This document shows positions 59,201 to 64,000 of a stretch of DNA of 64,000 nucleotides, one piece after another (the first letter of the stretch is position 1; each line of letters opens with the position of its first letter). The translations under genes and the position numbers were made by a program. This stretch comes from JBMNIZ01 sp050951405. GTDB lineage: Bacteria; Bacillota; DULZ01. The DNA is taken from assembly GCA_050951405.1 (NCBI GenBank), contig JBMNIZ010000013.1:62001-126000 (forward strand). Direction: 5' to 3'. Below the pieces are notes generated by a model. That model had not been told where the DNA came from. It searched no databases and saw nothing but the letters and a program-made list of their open reading frames with translations.

Positions 59201-62200
59201 GTTTCAATTCCTCATAGGTAGGCTAAAAACGGTAGACACAGGGGAGGATGGAGTGCCTACACTGAGTTTCAATTCCTCATAGGTAGGCTAAAAACGGCCA
59301 ATGGGTTCAAATGCCTGTCCCTCTCATGCAATAGTTTCAATTCCTCATAGGTAGGCTAAAAACTCTGCCGTATGCATCCCCATGGCCAGCTCCGGCGCAG
59401 TTTCAATTCCTCATAGGTAGGCTAAAAACGGTGGTGCAAAACCGAAATGCTCTGCAAGGGTGTTGAGTTTCAATTCCTCATAGGTAGGCTAAAAACGCTT
59501 TCCTCTTCCAAACATGCCGCCAAAAGTAGCAAAGTTTCAATTCCTCATAGGTAGGCTAAAAACACGGCGTTCGATGCTGGGCATTGTGGGCCTCCTTTCT
59601 GTTTCAATTCCTCATAGGTAGGCTAAAAACGATTCCTGAGCCAAAGAACGCTCCTTGGGTAGCTAAAAAGTTTCAATTCCTCATAGGTAGGCTAAAAACG
59701 CTGGGAGGATGCGAAGCCGCTTGAACCGATGCCAATGTTTCAATTCCTCATAGGTAGGCTAAAAACGAGGAAATATTTTTAGGAGGAGTTGAAAGCAGGT
59801 GAAGTTTCAATTCCTCATAGGTAGGCTAAAAACGTAGCTGAAAGGTTGGGGTGGTATTGATAAAGTATAGCAGTTTCAATTCCTCATAGGTAGGCTAAAA
59901 ACTGACAGTGCTCACGAAATGATCGCCGCAATAGAATTGTGTTTCAATTCCTCATAGGTAGGCTAAAAACAGGGGTATGCGCAATACGTTCAAGTAATAG
60001 AAACCGCGTTTCAATTCCTCATAGGTAGGCTAAAAACCCAACAGGACAGAGAGCAGTACAGGCAATATAACCAGTTTCAATTCCTCATAGGTAGGCTAAA
60101 AACATTACGAGCATCCATACCCTGCCTACCGATGACGACGGTTTCAATTCCTCATAGGTAGGCTAAAAACTGTATGGCGTTACCGCTAAAAGAATATTTG
60201 CAGTTAAAAGTTTCAATTCCTCATAGGTAGGCTAAAAACTGCCGTCCATCATTTCATATAAAACTTCTTCGCCTAGTTTCAATTCCTCATAGGTAGGCTA
60301 AAAACAAGCATCCGGGGATTATAACAACACAAGGCCGTCAGGTTTCAATTCCTCATAGGTAGGCTAAAAACGATAAATGTCAAATTTCTTGACTATTATT
60401 GATGTCAAGTTTCAATTCCTCATAGGTAGGCTAAAAACGTTTCAATGGCACAATTATGGCACAGCAGAAACCAGTTTCAATTCCTCATAGGTAGGCTAAA
60501 AACCCCTGATTACTGTCTCAGTGAAAGTCAACGTCACTGTAGTTTCAATTCCTCATAGGTAGGCTAAAAACTTGGAAAGATTGGCTTCCTTCTATTGCGA
60601 TTTGCCGTGTTTCAATTCCTCATAGGTAGGCTAGAAACCACAAGCGGAGCTATTCATGAAGAGTTACAATGCTCGTTTCAATTCCTCATAGGTAGGCTAA
60701 AAACCGTAGAATTGAAAACCATATCGGAAATACTGGGGCAGTTTCAATTCCTCATAGGTAGGCTAAAAACGCAAATCATCCAAGTATTACTACGACGCCG
60801 AGGCTATGTTTCAATTCCTCATAGGTAGGCTAAAAACGTGAGCAGGGTTATTCTATTGTTTGGATTGAACTGAGTTTCAATTCCTCATAGGTAGGCTAAA
60901 AACGAAATCTAAATCCTGGTTGTAGCGCACCCTGGCGAGTTTCAATTCCTCATAGGTAGGCTAAAAACCGAGGAAATCATGCCGGGAAGGGAGGTTGCCT
61001 GATGAAGTTTCAATTCCTCATAGGTAGGCTAAAAACCAGTCTTCAGGCCGGTTAGGCTTAAAAGGCTGGCAGGGTTTCAATTCCTCATAGGTAGGCTAAA
61101 AACGCAGCCAAGAGAGGGGAATATATTTTACCTAGCTGAGTTTCAATTCCTCATAGGTAGGCTAAAAACACGATAGCCGGGGCAGCTCCAAATGTAACTT
61201 TGAATTTGTTTCAATTCCTCATAGGTAGGCTAAAAACACCCTGGCCGACGCCTTTATGTGGCTGCTATTTGAGTTTCAATTCCTCATAGGTAGGCTAAAA
61301 ACACGCGCAGGGTTGTGGTTTCTTTGTTACCGCCGTCACCGATGTTTCAATTCCTCATAGGTAGGCTAAAAACGAACAGCACCGACAAAGGCTTCTTGAA
61401 GCCAAGAAAAAGTTTCAATTCCTCATAGGTAGGCTAAAAACCTAAACTGGTGTTGCCCGCTGTCGGCTGGTTCGAGGAGTTTCAATTCCTCATAGGTAGG
61501 CTAAAAACCGCCCAAAGCCAAGCCTATCAAGCAGACACTTTCCGGTTTCAATTCCTCATAGGTAGGCTAAAAACTAAAAGACCCATTCGGCATCGCCACA
61601 GGCTTTGGACGGTTTCAATTCCTCATAGGTAGGCTAAAAACCGTGACCTGATTCAGGTACTTTGATTGCGCCGGATTCGAGTTTCAATTCCTCATAGGTA
61701 GGCTAAAAACATATTCACTATTTGTGGCATAGAAACACTATCCTCGTTTCAATTCCTCATAGGTAGGCTAAAAACGTACGTTGTTACTTACAACAATGAG
61801 CACTTAGATGAGTTTCAATTCCTCATAGGTAGGCTAAAAACTATAAATCAGAAGGTTTCCGGCATATTGAAAAGAAAGGTTTCAATTCCTCATAGGTAGG
61901 CTAAAAACCAGGAGCAGGTCAACGAACAGTTCCGCAAAGGCGAAAGTTTCAATTCCTCATAGGTAGGCTAAAAACGTTAGGCAGGAGAAAATCATATCAA
62001 CTATTTCCGGGAGTTTCAATTCCTCATAGGTAGGCTAAAAACATAGAGAAGTCCAGTCTCCGCTAGTCCCGGCACGAGTTTCAATTCCTCATAGGTAGGC
62101 TAAAAACGACTGGTATCGCCAGGTGGCATAGTCAACTACAAACAGTTTCAATTCCTCATAGGTAGGCTAAAAACTTTGCGCTGCTCAATTTTTTTGGAAA

Positions 62201-64000
62201 TCATCAGTTGTGTTTCAATTCCTCATAGGTAGGCTAAAAACCAGGAGCAGGTCAACGAACAGTTCCGCAAAGGCGAAAGTTTCAATTCCTCATAGGTAGG
62301 CTAAAAACGCTGTGGCGCATAACTCCAGTCCTTACATCACAATCTAGTTTCAATTCCTCATAGGTAGGCTAAAAACCCTAGCGCCTCCTTGATCCTGTTG
62401 AGAGTGAATCAATGTTTCAATTCCTCATAGGTAGGCTAAAAACCGGGGGTGCCTGCTGCTCCAAATATGAAAGTGAGGGTTTCAATTCCTCATAGGTAGG
62501 CTAAAAACGCAAAAGATATTGAGGAAGCTATCAATTTATATGAGTTTCAATTCCTCATAGGTAGGCTAAAAACCTATAGCATCATCTATTGCATCATTTG
62601 CATCAATGTTTCAATTCCTCATAGGTAGGCTAAAAACTTAGCCCTGGTTTCAGGAGGCAATGAAGCAAGCAGGTTTCAATTCCTCATAGGTAGGCTAAAA
62701 ACAGGCAGGTGCCTGTCGGCTCGTCGTCAACTACAAAGTTTCAATTCCTCATAGGTAGGCTAAAAACCGCCGTGGTAATCCCTAATCGGGCTTTTACTAA
62801 CTCGTTTTCAATTCCTCATAGGTAGGCTAAAAAACAGGGCGTGGGGGATATCAAAGGCTGGTTCCACTGGAGTTTCAATTCCTCATAGGTAGGCTAAAAA
62901 CCTGTAGCCTTTTAAGCCGCCTAGTTCCAGGAGCGGGAGTTTCAATTCCTCATAGGTAGGCTAAAAACCTCGTGGGTTTGGCGCATTATCGGCCAAATGT
63001 AAATGTTTCAATTCCTCATAGGTAGGCTAAAAACAGGCAGGTGCCTGTCGGCTCGTCGTCAACTACAAAGTTTCAATTCCTCATAGGTAGGCTAAAAACA
63101 CCTTTCACCCTGGTCATGGACAAATGTCTTTTCAAGTTTCAATTCCTCATAGGTAGGCTAAAAACGTCAATTTCAGAATTTCTATGTTGTGTTCTACATC
63201 AAGTTTCAATTCCTCATAGGTAGGCTAAAAACCTGCCAACGCTTCCGGTCAGAGCAAAGCCTTTGTTAAGTTTCAATTCCTCATAGGTAGGCTAAAAACG
63301 TCGATGAACCATTTGACAACCGTTTGATGGTCTGGTTTCAATTCCTCATAGGTAGGCTAAAAACTGGCTAGCTTTGTAAATGTATCACCACTCCGCTTAG
63401 TTTCAATTCCTCATAGGTAGGCTAAAAACGCTAAAGTAGCCCACCATCAATCAGCAAAACCTCCGGTTTCAATTCCTCATAGGTAGGCTAAAAACGGCTA
63501 CCAGTTTCCAATACAAGTCCTGGTCAACATGTTTCAATTCCTCATAGGTAGGCTAAAAACGATGGTAATAAGTGGAATGAGCTGACTGTCAAGGGCGAGT
63601 TTCAATTCCTCATAGGTAGGCTAAAAACTACAAAGGGCTTGTAAACCCATTTAAGCCTAATTCAAGTTTCAATTCCTCATAGGTAGGCTAAAAACGCGGG
63701 CCATTTTCCCTCCTTTTTCTTTTGTCTGTCTCGTTTCAATTCCTCATAGGTAGGCTAAAAACAGGGGGAGGGATTGACAAGGGAACTGGTGGGAGCTAGT
63801 TTCAATTCCTCATAGGTAGGCTAAAAACTGCAGTTTGCAATTAAAATAAAATTTTAGGAGGTAGTTTCAATTCCTCATAGGTAGGCTAAAAACGCAGAAT
63901 TGCATACAGAATGAAAAAGGAATGCCGCGTTTCAATTCCTCATAGGTAGGCTAAAAACCCGGATGTTTCTTTTTAGCTCGGGAACTGTCGGGAGTTTCAA
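50241..64000 (-). CRISPR. CRISPR array, main block (about 206 full repeats, continues past window)
   Basis: By hand count there are about 206 complete repeats plus a partial one at 63994 cut by the window edge. The repeat is 30 bp (plus strand GTTTCAATTCC...GGCTAAAAAC) and almost invariant. Exceptions are 58867 (one extra T), 60609 (G at repeat position 26) and 62804 (extra T and extra A, 32 bp). Spacers are mostly 35-39 bp. The crRNA-sense end ATTGAAAC suggests a type I-B (or a type III sharing such repeats) system transcribed on the minus strand, so the leader and newest spacers lie to the right. No cas genes are in the window, so the subtype is not proven. Confidence 0.98.

Noticed and set aside
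58298..59333. Two spacers sharing a 13-base stretch (GGCCAATGGGTTC)
   Set aside because: The shared run is short, not at a common end and flanked by unrelated sequence, so chance cannot be excluded among more than 200 spacers.
52375..63223. Open frames through the array that encode a repeated peptide FQFLIGRLKT (for example at 52375, 55557, 57769, 60595, 61450, 63041)
   Set aside because: They arise because some repeat-spacer units have lengths divisible by three. They have no ribosome sites, and the repeat carries stops in the other frames, so they are not proteins.

Overview
The window looks like chromosomal DNA of a spore-forming member of the Clostridia (Firmicutes). The evidence is a SCIFF peptide with its radical-SAM maturase, a DUF3794/SPOCS protein, the htrA-rlmH neighbourhood, a glutaredoxin-like protein, AGGAGG-type ribosome binding sites and a Clostridia-type CRISPR repeat whose crRNA sense ends in ATTGAAAC. 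I cannot fix the genus. Almost every gene from 2.5 to 44 kb lies on the minus strand.

Left part (1-14 kb). A D-cysteine desulfhydrase, cut by the left edge, is followed by an NhaC-type antiporter on the plus strand. Minus-strand uptake and catabolism genes follow: an LpdD-like protein, a DctP/fused DctQM TRAP transporter, an arylsulfotransferase, a Crp/Fnr regulator and a second TRAP system of the TAXI type (binding protein, DUF1850, fused permease). A plus-strand glutaredoxin/radical-SAM-like gene sits among them. Most of these genes are broken by frameshifts.

Middle (14-30 kb). D-amino acid aminotransferase, methylthioribose-1-phosphate isomerase, a lipoprotein, RlmH, HtrA (frameshifted), MurA, a candidate small RNA and a membrane-anchored metallopeptidase come first. 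A System I cytochrome c maturation locus follows (ccmE, ccmF, CcmI-like, ccmA, ccmB, ccmC, ccmD). It carries two membrane proteins of the same architecture. Three of the ccm genes are frameshifted.

30-45 kb. This stretch has no visible breaks: thioredoxin reductase, a LysM-G5-M23 peptidase, scfA/scfB, a giant GH13-GH77 fusion, a chemotaxis receptor, spore/sporulation-type genes, a DUF1648 protein and a marR-MATE operon.

Right part (45-64 kb). A decayed IS21-family element is followed by a huge CRISPR array: 10 repeats, then a 2.15-kb interruption (an IS1182-family element plus about 0.4 kb of phage-like DNA), then about 206 more repeats that run off the right edge. No cas genes are in the window. 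The handle sequence and four pairs of length-variant spacers both indicate transcription on the minus strand, with the leader beyond the right edge. A lone decayed repeat at 44579 lies beyond the trailer end.

The strongest observations are the size and internal history of the array, and the phage-like insert whose reading frame runs into a repeat. The clustered frameshifts could be real gene decay or assembly error.
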